DNA from: a virus
Virus record (IMG/VR): IMGVR_UViG_3300033146_001930
Location: 1-23,407 of that record
Strand: one strand, 5' to 3'
Length of the DNA stretch: 23,407 nucleotides
Positions 7,923 through 16,924 of the stretch are shown here, piece after piece. Positions within the stretch are counted from its first letter, which is position 1; every line of letters begins with the position of its first letter. The translations under genes were made by a program, and so were the position numbers. Below the pieces are notes generated by a model, which did not search any database, was not told the origin of the DNA, and worked only from the letters and a program-made list of their open reading frames with translations.

Positions 7923-8066
7923 TTATTTAAGTTTAGTTTGTAATCGCCTACATTTCATATTCAAACCGTTATAAACAAATAAAATTACACCTATTATTAT
8001 TGCTACAATTCTACTACATTGTTTAGTTATAACAAAGTATAAAACAAAAACAAAAAGACTTATCAC
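7923..8066 (-). CDS. Small two-segment membrane protein with GTG start
   Basis: An open frame of 47 codons from GTG at 8066 to TAA at 7923. It encodes two hydrophobic segments (ISLFVFVLYFVI at about 2-13 and IVAIIIGVILFVYN at about 20-33) separated by a short polar turn, and ends in a strongly basic tail (MKCRRLQTKLK). A membrane location is predicted from this pattern. The start is chosen because a perfect Bacteroidota-type promoter lies just upstream (8086-8117) and would give a leader of roughly 15 nt. No family is recognised. Phage proteins of this shape can be holin-like or host-membrane modulators, but nothing here proves that. Confidence 0.5.
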   Translation of the reverse strand: MISLFVFVLYFVITKQCSRIVAIIIGVILFVYNGLNMKCRRLQTKLK

Positions 8067-8082
8067 CTTGTTTGATTAATTT

Positions 8083-8220
8083 CTACAAAGATAAAAATTT
8101 TATTTCACATAAACAAATTTCTGCGTTAAAATCTTTTTGATTGTTCTTGTGTATGAAACTACCCAACCATTCTTCTAACTTTTCTTTTTTAGATTTATTA
8201 CCAATAATATAACCACACAT
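8083..8220 (-). CDS. Small hypothetical protein, 45 residues, possibly N-terminally frameshifted
   Basis: An open frame from ATG 8220 to TAG 8083 starting MCGYIIGNKSKKEKLEEWLG. An overlapping frame starts at ATG 8252 (MKSVLRFDTGE). One extra base near 8220 would fuse the two into a protein of about 56 residues. The promoter for the next gene lies inside its 3' end. The 12-base sequence around the start (CTGGAGAATGTG) is repeated at the start of the ORF at 7238. No function is recognised; a real but tiny gene is the best reading. Confidence 0.4.
   Translation of the reverse strand: MCGYIIGNKSKKEKLEEWLGSFIHKNNQKDFNAEICLCEIKFLSL
8086..8117 (-). promoter_or_regulatory. Bacteroidota-type housekeeping promoter
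   Basis: On the minus strand TTTG (8117-8114) is followed by exactly 20 bases and then TATCTTTG (8093-8086). This matches the known Bacteroidota consensus, -33 TTTG and -7 TANNTTTG with about 19-21 bp between. Transcription would start near 8080, shortly before the GTG start at 8066. I did not find a full match in front of any of the large phage genes. Confidence 0.7.
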
Positions 8221-8357
8221 TCTCCAGTATCAAATCTTAAAACTGATTTCATGACTAAAATTTCAAATAACCGAGAGATTACTAAATAATATTTTTGTGT
8301 AAGTTAGGTTTGTATATAATTATGACTTAGAAAGAAAGAAAAGACAAAAGTTTAAAT

Positions 8358-9086
8358 TTAAAATTTATTAGGATCTTGTTTTTCTCGTTCTTTATTTATT
8401 TCATCTAATTTTTTAATTAATGGTTCATATAAAGAATTATGTTGAAAATTATTATATGATTTTCTTATTTTTTCAAATTGTGATTCTTTTTCTTTATTTT
8501 CATTATCTGTATTATTATTATTCTCTTCATCATCATTATTCTCATTATTTTCAATATTATCTAATTTATCGGTATTTTGAAGATGTTGAATTTCATCTGC
8601 TTCATTGATTCTTTGAGTAAGATTGTTTATTTCATCTTCAGTAATTCCAACATTTTTCATTATTTGTTCAGATATTGATTTTACTGATAAATTCAAATTT
8701 TGTATGAAATCTTTTTCAAAATCTTGAATAAAAACTTTTTTTAATAAATTATTATTTGAATCAGAATAAAAATTTTTCGGTAATAATAAATCATTACCAT
8801 ATTTCTTACTTAATGTTTTTAATGCTATATCAGTAGATATTAAATCATCAGTAAGAAATTTATTCATTTCCTCAATTGTTTTTATTTCTGGTTTTATATT
8901 CGACCTAAAAAAAGAAATAGTTATTGTAATTGAATTTTTAAACTCATTAGATAAATTGATTTTATCAATTAAATTAGTAACTTTTTCTTGTTGTGATTTT
9001 TGTAATAATAAAATAGTATTTTTAAAACTCTTTTTTAAAAATTCAGTTAAATTATTTTCATTAATAAAATTAATATATTTTTTCAT
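8358..9086 (-). CDS. Candidate internal head / prohead core protein with capsid-targeting-like N-terminus
   Basis: A protein of 242 residues. It begins MKKYINFINEN, closely similar to the capsid-targeting sequence of T4 internal proteins (MKTYQEFIAE), which the prohead protease gp21 cleaves after Glu. A second site of the same type, INEAD, lies near residues 163-167. The rest is mostly helical, followed by an Asn/Glu/Asp low-complexity stretch (about 178-205) and a charged helical tail. T4 core and internal proteins have this sort of composition. The role is inferred from the motif and from the position downstream of terL and other late genes. No enzymatic motif. A TATATATA stretch lies at 9121-9128, 34 nt upstream of the ATG. 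Confidence 0.6.
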   Translation of the reverse strand: MKKYINFINENNLTEFLKKSFKNTILLLQKSQQEKVTNLIDKINLSNEFKNSITITISFFRSNIKPEIKTIEEMNKFLTDDLISTDIALKTLSKKYGNDLLLPKNFYSDSNNNLLKKVFIQDFEKDFIQNLNLSVKSISEQIMKNVGITEDEINNLTQRINEADEIQHLQNTDKLDNIENNENNDDEENNNNTDNENKEKESQFEKIRKSYNNFQHNSLYEPLIKKLDEINKEREKQDPNKF

Positions 9087-9134
9087 AATTAAAGCAAATT
9101 TCCTTAGTAAATTCTTTATGTATATATAAAATAA

Positions 9135-12100
9135 TTATTCTAAATAATCAAAATTCCAAAGATTTGGTAAATAATCCATATGACCAACACTATTCATTAT
9201 AACAATAAAAATATTAGCAACCATTTTAGGAGAACAACAAACAATATTTAATATTGTTGGTATCCATTTAGTAACACCTTCTAAATCTATAATATTTTTC
9301 AATTGATTATCTTTAAAAGTTTCATTTTTTGTTTCTAGATTTTTAATATCTATATTTAATTTATCTATTTTTTCTTTTAATGATGAAATTAATAAATTAA
9401 TATCAGATAAAATGATTTTACTATTTAAATTTATTAATTGATTTTCTAAATCTTTCTTTTTTAAAGCAGCATCATTAAGTGCAGCTCTTGATAAAGACCC
9501 ACTACAAGCAATATTATCTATATTATCTATTTCAGATTTTAGTTTTATTATTAAACTTGTTTTATCATTATCAATAATTGTTGCTTTTTTATTTTCTGCT
9601 ATTTTTAATGTTTCTTTATATTTCTTTAAATTTAGTTTTGAATTTATTAATTTTTTTTCATATGGATTTTTTTCATTTTTTATATCATCTGTTAAATCTC
9701 TTAATATTTTAATAATTAATAAATCAATATTTTTTCTCCACTCACATATATCACCATTAATAATATCATTTTTATTTTTTAATTCTAATTGTTTATTTTT
9801 ATCTTTTAATAAATCATTATTTAAATCATCTATCTTGTTATTTAAATCTATTAAATCATTATTCAAATCAACACCATCAAAAGATTTCGAATCTTCTTCT
9901 AATAAATTTTTTAAATTATTTATAGCATTACAATTTTTTTGTAATTCATTTTCAATATGTTTCAATGTATTTATAGATAAATCTGAGTTAGAAATCATTT
10001 TTTTCATCTTAGTATTATTATCTTCGAAAATTTTTATTTGTAATTCAATTTTTTGATTATTATCACTAACAAGCATATGTATTTTATTAACTAAAATATT
10101 TCTTTCTATTTTTAATTTTTGTATATTTAAAATTTTAGTATTAATTGAATTATTTAAATTGTTTTCTTCACTTTTCCATGATTTTATTTTATTTTTTAAT
10201 GTGGTCATAAATATTGAAAATCCTGGTATAAAAACATCTATTAAAGTTAAACCTTCGGTATTCATAAATAAAAAATCTGTCATACCTTCTAATGATGGTA
10301 ATTTCATAATCATATCTATTAATTCAAAAAATTTTTCAATTATGCCTTTTGTCCAAGCTGGAATTTTAGTTGGATTTAATGGTATACCAATAACTTGTTT
10401 AATTAAACCCATTAATTTTTTAATAATTCCCATTATTAATTGTAAAGGCATCATTATAATAGTTTTTATAATTTCAATCATTGTCATTTGCCAAGTCAAT
10501 ATCGGATTAATTTCTATAAATGGTATTAATTCATTTAATAATTCTTTCCAATTTGTTTTTGAAAAATCAAAACCTTTTTTAATAAGAACATCAATATTTT
10601 TATTATAATTATCACTATAAAATTCTAAACCACTATTTTTTAAACTAACAAATTTTTCTAAATCACCAAAAATCAATTTTTTATTTAGTTTATAGACTTC
10701 ATTTTTAATATTTTTTTTATTTTCGTTTAATTGTTTGATTTTATCACTATAATTAAATCTAATAATTTTAAGATTTTCTTTTTCTAATTGATATTTTTTT
10801 AATTCATCATCTAAATCTAAAATTATATTACATATTTCATCATCATTATCAATCTTTAATTTTTCTTTATAAATATTTAATTTATTATATACTTTTCTTA
10901 TTTTTTCATTTATAAAAAATAATGGATCCTCATTCAGTCTAGTATATTTTCTTATTTCCGCATCAATTGAATCTAATTTTTCTTTTCTATTTTCTAAATA
11001 TAATGTTTTATCTTTTATAACCGAAACTGGAACAGATATTATTTTTAATTTAATTAAACTTTCAATTTTTTTCATCCATTCATCTTCATTTGTTGAAAAA
11101 TCTATACCTAAATCATTTAATATTGTTATTTTTTCACGTAAATCTGTACGTTTAAAATCTAAACCTAAACTTTTAATAGATAATGCTTTATTGTATTTCT
11201 TTTTCCAATCATCACCATAAAAATCTATACCAAAACCATGTAAATTATCCAATTCTACTTTCCATTGTTCAATTTTAATTTGTTCTTCTCTATTATTAAA
11301 ATATGTTTTTATATTAATAGTTTTTAATCCAAAATTCATATTTAAATTAATTAATGATTGTAATTTTTCTTGCCAATCTGAATCATTTAAATTAATACCA
11401 AATCCAATTAAATTTTCAATAACTGTTTCAAAATTACTATTATTTAATCTTATATCCAGTTCGCTCAATTTATTAATCATATTAACATAAGACGTTTTAA
11501 AAAAACTAAATCCCCATTGATTAAGATGTTCTAATTTTGAAAACATTTGAGAAGGATATGTTGGATTATCTAATGAATCTTTAATAATATTAAATGAAAA
11601 ACCAAAATCAATAAATTTATTAATTTTATTGAAATTTGAATCATTTGAATAATGCCAACCTAAAGAAATTAAAGTTTCAGAAATATATTTTGTTTCAAAT
11701 TTAGTTAAATCTAATTGTGAACTGAATTTATTTATAAATTCATTATAATTTTCTTGTTGAAAATTAAATCCTAAATTTTGTAAAACTGCAAATTGTACAA
11801 CTGGTTTTGTTGATTGAATAACATCATTCTGATTTAGTGTATTTATTGTTGTATCTAATATCACAGTTTCATCAATATTTAAATCAAATCTATTATATAA
11901 TAAATCAAATTTTTCTTTAAAATTTGGGTCTTTGATATTTAATCCTAATTTATCAAAATTACCATAAATTCCAAGTAAAATTGCATATGTTATTTTTGTT
12001 TTATCTGGTGTTGGTTCCTTAACTAATGTTAAAGAGTCACCTTCAGAATTAGTTAATCCAGCTAAAATATTTTCAAAATCATTATTCACATTATTCCAAT

Positions 12101-14960
12101 TTTGATCAGTATTTTGACCACCAATATTTTCATTTACTGTAATATCATTATTATCAAGCACACCATCACCATTACTATCTATTTTCCACCCTTTATTTAT
12201 ATGAAATTCTTTCAATAATTCTAATTTCTCTCTATATAAATTTGAACCATCAATGAAACGCTTTGATGTAGAATTTTCAATAGTGTATTCATTTTCATAT
12301 GGTTTTATATCTTTTAAATCTGGTATATCCAAAATAATATCATATTTAGAATATTGATTTAATATTGATTTGAAATGACTTAATGTTGCAGATTTTAATA
12401 TGAAATTAACTATAGTTCGAGTGTTTGCACTTATTTTAGTATAAAAATATTCATCTGTTGCACTACCATTATCAACTTCAATATTATTCTCTTTAATAAT
12501 ATAATTACAATTTCCTGTTGTTATTTTAATATCAATTTTAACACCATATGGTACTATTGTCTCAAAAGAAAAATTTGTTGTAGATGTTTGTGTATCATGT
12601 AATATATTATTAAAATATATTTCAAATGATAAAGTTCCTGTTGTTCCAGAAAAATGTTCAATTATTGTTTCAAATGTTGTTGATAATTCTTCTTCATATG
12701 TAACATAAGTTGGTCCATAATTTGTTATATAAATATATTCATTATCATTTATTGTATTTGGATAGTTACTTTTAAAACTTGCAAAATCTTGTTCTGTTTT
12801 AAAATAAAATTGATTGAAAAAAATATTATTAATACTTTTAAATTTATCAAATATTTTTAATATAGCATCAATATTATCTGGTATACTCGTATCATTTTTT
12901 ATTTCATTTTCAATATCAAAATATCCATTTTCATTTGTACCACCCCATCGTAAACTAATTTTATATGTTTTTTCTAAAATCATATTTAAATATGGATTAT
13001 TTAGATTAATATTTCTTTTTAATGCATTATTAAATGCAGTTGAATCATTTAAATCAATATATTTTAATAAATATATTAATCTATCAATAGAATTTGGATT
13101 ATTAAAATTAAAAGAAATTTGTTGTAATCTTGAGATAATTGTTAAATCTGTTAAATCTAAATTAGATTCTTTTATTATTTTTAATATATCAAAAATTTTT
13201 GGATTGTTTATATTTAACCCCATATCAAATAATAAAACAATAATTGTTGAATCTAAAGAAACATATTTTTTTAAATTAGATAATTTTGTATAGTGTTTCT
13301 TATCATTAAAATTAAATCCAATATTATATAGAAATCGTAATAATTTATTATTATTTAAACTAATTCCAAGTTTTCGTATATTTTCTAATTTTGATAAATA
13401 TTTATCATTTGAAAAATCATGTCCTAATTTTTGTAATAAATCTAAATTAGTATTATCAAAAACATCAACACCAATTTCATGCATTCTTGATAATTTGATA
13501 TCAAGATTTTCATTTTCAATATTCTGTAAATATGCTATTAAAATTGCTCGTTTTTTATAATCTATATTTGTTTTAAATTCTTTCTTATTTAATAATTCTT
13601 TCTTATCTTTTAAAATTTCTAATTTTTTTGTTTCAACATTTTTATTAATTTTATTAATTTTTAATTTTTCTAAATTATATTTTGTTTCTAAATCTAATAA
13701 ACACTTTTTTTCTTTTTCTAATTCATCACATAATGTATCAATAATATTTTGAGAACAACCAAAATCATGACAAGATGTTTCTTTAAGTTCAATATTTTTT
13801 AATTTGATTTTACAGTTATTCAATGGTATTTCATATATGTTAATATTGTTTAAACGATTTTGTATAGTTTTAATATCTATATCTATTTTTTCTCTTAGTT
13901 CTTTTTCTTTTTTCTTTGATTCTTCTAAATCTTCTTTTATTAATACATCTATTTCATCTATAATAGTTTCCATCCAGTTTAATGGTACTTTTTCATTATT
14001 ATTTAAATTCAAAGCAGTATTTTTAGAAAAATATCCATATGGATCAATTTCCGGTATACATAATTTAAATGGTAAAAACGGAACAAAATGTCCAATATCT
14101 AAACAAAATTTTGGAATAGGTATATTTGAATCAAATAATGGACCTAACATAGTTATCATCATCCATTTAGAAGGATTAGAAAAAAGTAATTTTAATTCTT
14201 GTAAAATTTTAACAATACCTGGTATTGCATTTCCTAATAATTCACCTAATTGAAATCCAACTAATAAATCAATAGTATTTTTAAAAAAGAAAAATTGTTT
14301 AGCCATATTACCAATTGCTTTAATTAAAATATTAATAAATATATCTAATAACCCTGCTAAACCTCCATATTTTGAATTTGTATAATAATCAATATTTTCA
14401 TCAGGTATTTTATCATTAAAAAAATCTTTAACAACTAATCTAATAAGTTCTTTTTTATCAATTTTAACATAAATACCTAAATTTTCATCAATCCAAATTT
14501 TTTCAAGATCTTTATCTTGAGTAGTATTATCATTAATATTTTTTAATCTTTCTTTTTCTCGTTCATCTGAAATTTTCTGATTAATCTTTTTAAGATTTTC
14601 TTGTTCTTTAAGTATTAAATTTTTTATATCATCAAAATTAGATAAATTTAATTCTTTTTTCTTTGAATTATATTCTTCTTGTTTTTCTTTTAAGTTTCTT
14701 TCTAATTCAATTAATTTATCACATAAACTATTTAGTTCTTTTTTACCAAGTAATAATTCTTCAACAGAATATGATGCTGAATTTAATAATAATTTTTGTT
14801 GTAATGCACTTATTTGTGATTTTGTGATTTCTACATCTGTTTCTACTTTTGTGATTTTTTCTTTATAAGTAGGTAATATTTTTCCTTCAAGAATATTTTG
14901 ATAATATTCTATTTCTTTAATAATAGATTTTTTTTCTATTTCTAAACTTTTTAAACTCAT
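9135..14960 (-). CDS. Giant (1941-residue) coiled-coil and LG-repeat protein, probably tail or baseplate structural
   Basis: Domains by residue: coiled coil 1-150; hydrophobic region 200-300 (VGFQLGELLGNAIPGIVKIL and following); coiled coil 335-465; helical repeats 470-665 with recurring LGxxF/L-N units (KLGHDFSND, NIGFNFNDK, DMGLNINNP); beta-sandwich-like insert about 745-855; an EF-hand/dockerin-like loop DSNGDGVLDNND at 928-939; a second repeat block 995-1310 (NLGFNFQQ, GFGINLNDSDW, GFGIDFYGDDW, SLGLDFKR, DLGIDFST); coiled coil 1320-1430; two more repeats 1440-1475; a second hydrophobic region 1480-1585; long coiled coils 1595-1885; and a Cys-containing hydrophobic C-terminus. The alternation of coiled coils and paired hydrophobic regions suggests a duplicated architecture. 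Length and coiled coils would suit a tape measure or a large baseplate or fibre-attachment protein; no family is recognised. It lies 15 nt after the HAD gene, so likely in the terL operon. Confidence 0.65.
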   Translation of the reverse strand: MSLKSLEIEKKSIIKEIEYYQNILEGKILPTYKEKITKVETDVEITKSQISALQQKLLLNSASYSVEELLLGKKELNSLCDKLIELERNLKEKQEEYNSKKKELNLSNFDDIKNLILKEQENLKKINQKISDEREKERLKNINDNTTQDKDLEKIWIDENLGIYVKIDKKELIRLVVKDFFNDKIPDENIDYYTNSKYGGLAGLLDIFINILIKAIGNMAKQFFFFKNTIDLLVGFQLGELLGNAIPGIVKILQELKLLFSNPSKWMMITMLGPLFDSNIPIPKFCLDIGHFVPFLPFKLCIPEIDPYGYFSKNTALNLNNNEKVPLNWMETIIDEIDVLIKEDLEESKKKEKELREKIDIDIKTIQNRLNNINIYEIPLNNCKIKLKNIELKETSCHDFGCSQNIIDTLCDELEKEKKCLLDLETKYNLEKLKINKINKNVETKKLEILKDKKELLNKKEFKTNIDYKKRAILIAYLQNIENENLDIKLSRMHEIGVDVFDNTNLDLLQKLGHDFSNDKYLSKLENIRKLGISLNNNKLLRFLYNIGFNFNDKKHYTKLSNLKKYVSLDSTIIVLLFDMGLNINNPKIFDILKIIKESNLDLTDLTIISRLQQISFNFNNPNSIDRLIYLLKYIDLNDSTAFNNALKRNINLNNPYLNMILEKTYKISLRWGGTNENGYFDIENEIKNDTSIPDNIDAILKIFDKFKSINNIFFNQFYFKTEQDFASFKSNYPNTINDNEYIYITNYGPTYVTYEEELSTTFETIIEHFSGTTGTLSFEIYFNNILHDTQTSTTNFSFETIVPYGVKIDIKITTGNCNYIIKENNIEVDNGSATDEYFYTKISANTRTIVNFILKSATLSHFKSILNQYSKYDIILDIPDLKDIKPYENEYTIENSTSKRFIDGSNLYREKLELLKEFHINKGWKIDSNGDGVLDNNDITVNENIGGQNTDQNWNNVNNDFENILAGLTNSEGDSLTLVKEPTPDKTKITYAILLGIYGNFDKLGLNIKDPNFKEKFDLLYNRFDLNIDETVILDTTINTLNQNDVIQSTKPVVQFAVLQNLGFNFQQENYNEFINKFSSQLDLTKFETKYISETLISLGWHYSNDSNFNKINKFIDFGFSFNIIKDSLDNPTYPSQMFSKLEHLNQWGFSFFKTSYVNMINKLSELDIRLNNSNFETVIENLIGFGINLNDSDWQEKLQSLINLNMNFGLKTINIKTYFNNREEQIKIEQWKVELDNLHGFGIDFYGDDWKKKYNKALSIKSLGLDFKRTDLREKITILNDLGIDFSTNEDEWMKKIESLIKLKIISVPVSVIKDKTLYLENRKEKLDSIDAEIRKYTRLNEDPLFFINEKIRKVYNKLNIYKEKLKIDNDDEICNIILDLDDELKKYQLEKENLKIIRFNYSDKIKQLNENKKNIKNEVYKLNKKLIFGDLEKFVSLKNSGLEFYSDNYNKNIDVLIKKGFDFSKTNWKELLNELIPFIEINPILTWQMTMIEIIKTIIMMPLQLIMGIIKKLMGLIKQVIGIPLNPTKIPAWTKGIIEKFFELIDMIMKLPSLEGMTDFLFMNTEGLTLIDVFIPGFSIFMTTLKNKIKSWKSEENNLNNSINTKILNIQKLKIERNILVNKIHMLVSDNNQKIELQIKIFEDNNTKMKKMISNSDLSINTLKHIENELQKNCNAINNLKNLLEEDSKSFDGVDLNNDLIDLNNKIDDLNNDLLKDKNKQLELKNKNDIINGDICEWRKNIDLLIIKILRDLTDDIKNEKNPYEKKLINSKLNLKKYKETLKIAENKKATIIDNDKTSLIIKLKSEIDNIDNIACSGSLSRAALNDAALKKKDLENQLINLNSKIILSDINLLISSLKEKIDKLNIDIKNLETKNETFKDNQLKNIIDLEGVTKWIPTILNIVCCSPKMVANIFIVIMNSVGHMDYLPNLWNFDYLE

Positions 14961-14975
14961 TTAAATAATACATTT

Positions 14976-15812
14976 TTATTTAAGAGGATAACGAATTGGT
15001 TCAGTTAATATTATTTTTTTAGTATAAAATCTATTAGCATCATTATTAGTTACTAAATTAGTAACTAATGTTATATCATTTTTCTTTATTCTATCAATAA
15101 TAATTAAAAATAATTCATCATCAGTCTTTTTCATTATTCTATCAAAAAGCACTTGCATATCATTAGCATAATCTATATTAGTTTTATCATCATCATAAAA
15201 ATAAACTTCATTATACCAATCTTGTTTTATTGAAATAAAAGCACCATCTTCAATCTTTATTCCAATCATATGTTCTAATAAAATATGAGATTTATTTAAA
15301 CTAATCTCATTGTTTTGTTTATAGAAAAATCTTTTTGAAACAAAATATACTTTATATATTGATAAGCCTATGTCCAACATGGATAATCTTAATTTATTTA
15401 ATATTTTTGCATGACGATCTTGATATGCTCTTCCAGTTAAAATACAAATAATATCATTTTTGTTTTGTAAATGTAAAATATTTTTTAATGATATTTTTAA
15501 TTTAGTATTATTTATATAATCAGAATCATAAAATTCAATCCAAGATAAACCAAGTCTCTCAATAGATATTTTTTTCTTTCTATTGATTTTATTAAAAATA
15601 TCATTCGAAATATAATAATCATCTCCATTATATTCTATATTTAAATCTTCTTTTAAATAAATACCTGATAATATTTTATTTATTTCAAGTTGGTTTAATT
15701 TTAGTATTGGTGTAGATGGATTTTCTTTATCAATAACCCATACCTTTGAATCTGTTTCCCATAAAACACCATCTAAATCAAAAAAATGTATCTTCTTATT
15801 GTTTGGTTTCAT
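14976..15812 (-). CDS. HAD-superfamily phosphatase
   Basis: A protein of 278 residues. Motif I is HFFDLDGVLWET (about 9-20) with nucleophile and acid Asp12/Asp14. Motif II is CILTGRAYQ (about 123-131), and the acidic motif IV is FYDDDKTNIDYA (about 205-216). The spacing resembles the HAD domains of RNA-repair ('Swiss Army Knife') proteins and T4 Pnkp-like 3' phosphatases; no kinase P-loop is present. A DNA/RNA end-healing or nucleotide phosphatase role is inferred. A TATATA box lies 5 nt before the ATG. It lies between terL and the giant structural gene. Confidence 0.8.
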   Translation of the reverse strand: MKPNNKKIHFFDLDGVLWETDSKVWVIDKENPSTPILKLNQLEINKILSGIYLKEDLNIEYNGDDYYISNDIFNKINRKKKISIERLGLSWIEFYDSDYINNTKLKISLKNILHLQNKNDIICILTGRAYQDRHAKILNKLRLSMLDIGLSIYKVYFVSKRFFYKQNNEISLNKSHILLEHMIGIKIEDGAFISIKQDWYNEVYFYDDDKTNIDYANDMQVLFDRIMKKTDDELFLIIIDRIKKNDITLVTNLVTNNDANRFYTKKIILTEPIRYPLK

Positions 15813-15817
15813 ACAAC

Positions 15818-15823
15818 TATATA
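15818..15823 (-). promoter_or_regulatory. TATATA box 5 nt before the HAD gene
   Basis: TATATA, five bases (GTTGT on the minus strand), then ATG. Same arrangement as the boxes at 484, 20952 and 20998. Confidence 0.4.
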
Positions 15824-15847
15824 TTAATATTTAATTCTTGAAAAAAA

Positions 15848-16924
15848 TTATCTTTTCCATGGACTACCACTTATTTTTGGTATATTTGGCCTAAATCTTT
15901 TAGTTTTTCCAAAATGAGAATCCATTGGAGATTGGTTATTGTAAATTTGTTTTCTTGCCATTGTTGTTCCTTTATAATCAACATTATCATCACTTTTTTT
16001 ACCAACCAAGTATTTATCTATTAAATTCTTTGTACTTGAATCTAAACTAGAATATAAATCATCTACCATGTTTTTATACTGAACATGTGTAAATACTGAT
16101 GATAAATCTACTAATGTCATTACTGTATCATCATGACCGGTTGAACAGGCATATGTGAAATTACCTCCAGGTGTTATTTTTTTCGTAAATGTTGTTATCT
16201 CATTAATATTTGTTGAGTTATGAATATTAATTAATTGTTTTTTTACTGCCATTTGTAATGATTTAACTAATAATTTTTTACTTGCATCATTTTCTCCTCC
16301 TGTAATTTTCATCCCTATTTTAAATTGTTTGTCATCTTTTCTATGTTTATATCGTAAAAACATACCATTTGAAAAATTATTTTGATCATCAAATACATGA
16401 ATCAATTCAGATAAAAATTTAGATCCATATGTGTTATATTCTAAAACAGATTTACATTTTTCATTATTAAATATATCAAAAAATAGAACATAAAAAATTT
16501 CTGCTACTTCATCAATACTCCAATTATTACTTCTAAACATCCCAATTTGTTCTAATTTAAAAAATTCATATACATTATTTAAATTTTCATGTGTTTTCTC
16601 AATCAATTCTTTTTTCTTTGGCATTAATCTAAATATATTTATTATAGAATAATCTTGTGCTAATCCTTCACCTAAATCAACACTAACAATAATATGATAA
16701 TCTTTTACTTTTGTGATATCAAAAATATCTGGTCTACCACTTAACCATTTTAAATTTGTATATGGTAAATTAAGTTTAGAATCTAATTCTGGTATTTGAA
16801 TATATTTAAAATCTTGTGATTCTGTTTTAAATTTTTCCATTTGTTCTGAACTAAATAATGTTTTATCACCAGTAATAAAATGTAAATCATATTCTTGTTT
16901 GAACATATCGTCACCACCTATCAA
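15848..16924 (-). CDS. Large terminase, nuclease-domain part (frameshifted from the ATPase part)
   Basis: The C-terminal portion of terL. It begins with IGGDDMFKQEYDLHF, the end of the ATPase region in gp17-like terminases. The RNase H-like nuclease follows, with catalytic acids in IVSVDLGEGLAQDYS (first Asp), SVLEYNTYG (Glu) and STGHDDTVM (last Asp). This nuclease cuts the concatemer to finish packaging. The frame is open from 16939 but has no good start of its own: the first ATG (16906) would remove conserved residues, and a TTG at 16924 coincides with the stop of the preceding frame. One missing base within about 16925-16941 explains the break. It should be read as one protein with the two upstream pieces. 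Confidence 0.85.
   Translation of the reverse strand: MIGGDDMFKQEYDLHFITGDKTLFSSEQMEKFKTESQDFKYIQIPELDSKLNLPYTNLKWLSGRPDIFDITKVKDYHIIVSVDLGEGLAQDYSIINIFRLMPKKKELIEKTHENLNNVYEFFKLEQIGMFRSNNWSIDEVAEIFYVLFFDIFNNEKCKSVLEYNTYGSKFLSELIHVFDDQNNFSNGMFLRYKHRKDDKQFKIGMKITGGENDASKKLLVKSLQMAVKKQLINIHNSTNINEITTFTKKITPGGNFTYACSTGHDDTVMTLVDLSSVFTHVQYKNMVDDLYSSLDSSTKNLIDKYLVGKKSDDNVDYKGTTMARKQIYNNQSPMDSHFGKTKRFRPNIPKISGSPWKR

Noticed and set aside
8305-8312. TAGGTTTG on the plus strand as a second Bacteroidota -7 box
   Set aside because: No TTTG at the proper distance and no plus-strand gene follows.
7141-8340. tRNA or other structured RNA genes in the small-gene region
   Set aside because: I looked for cloverleaf-like arms and CCA ends by eye and saw none that hold up; most of the stretch is covered by short open frames.
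9835-14253. Long plus-strand open frames opposite the giant gene (9835, 10159, 12814, 13804)
   Set aside because: They are Ile/Phe/Ser-rich antisense shadows of an AT-rich coding gene, with no plausible domains and a strong frame on the other strand.
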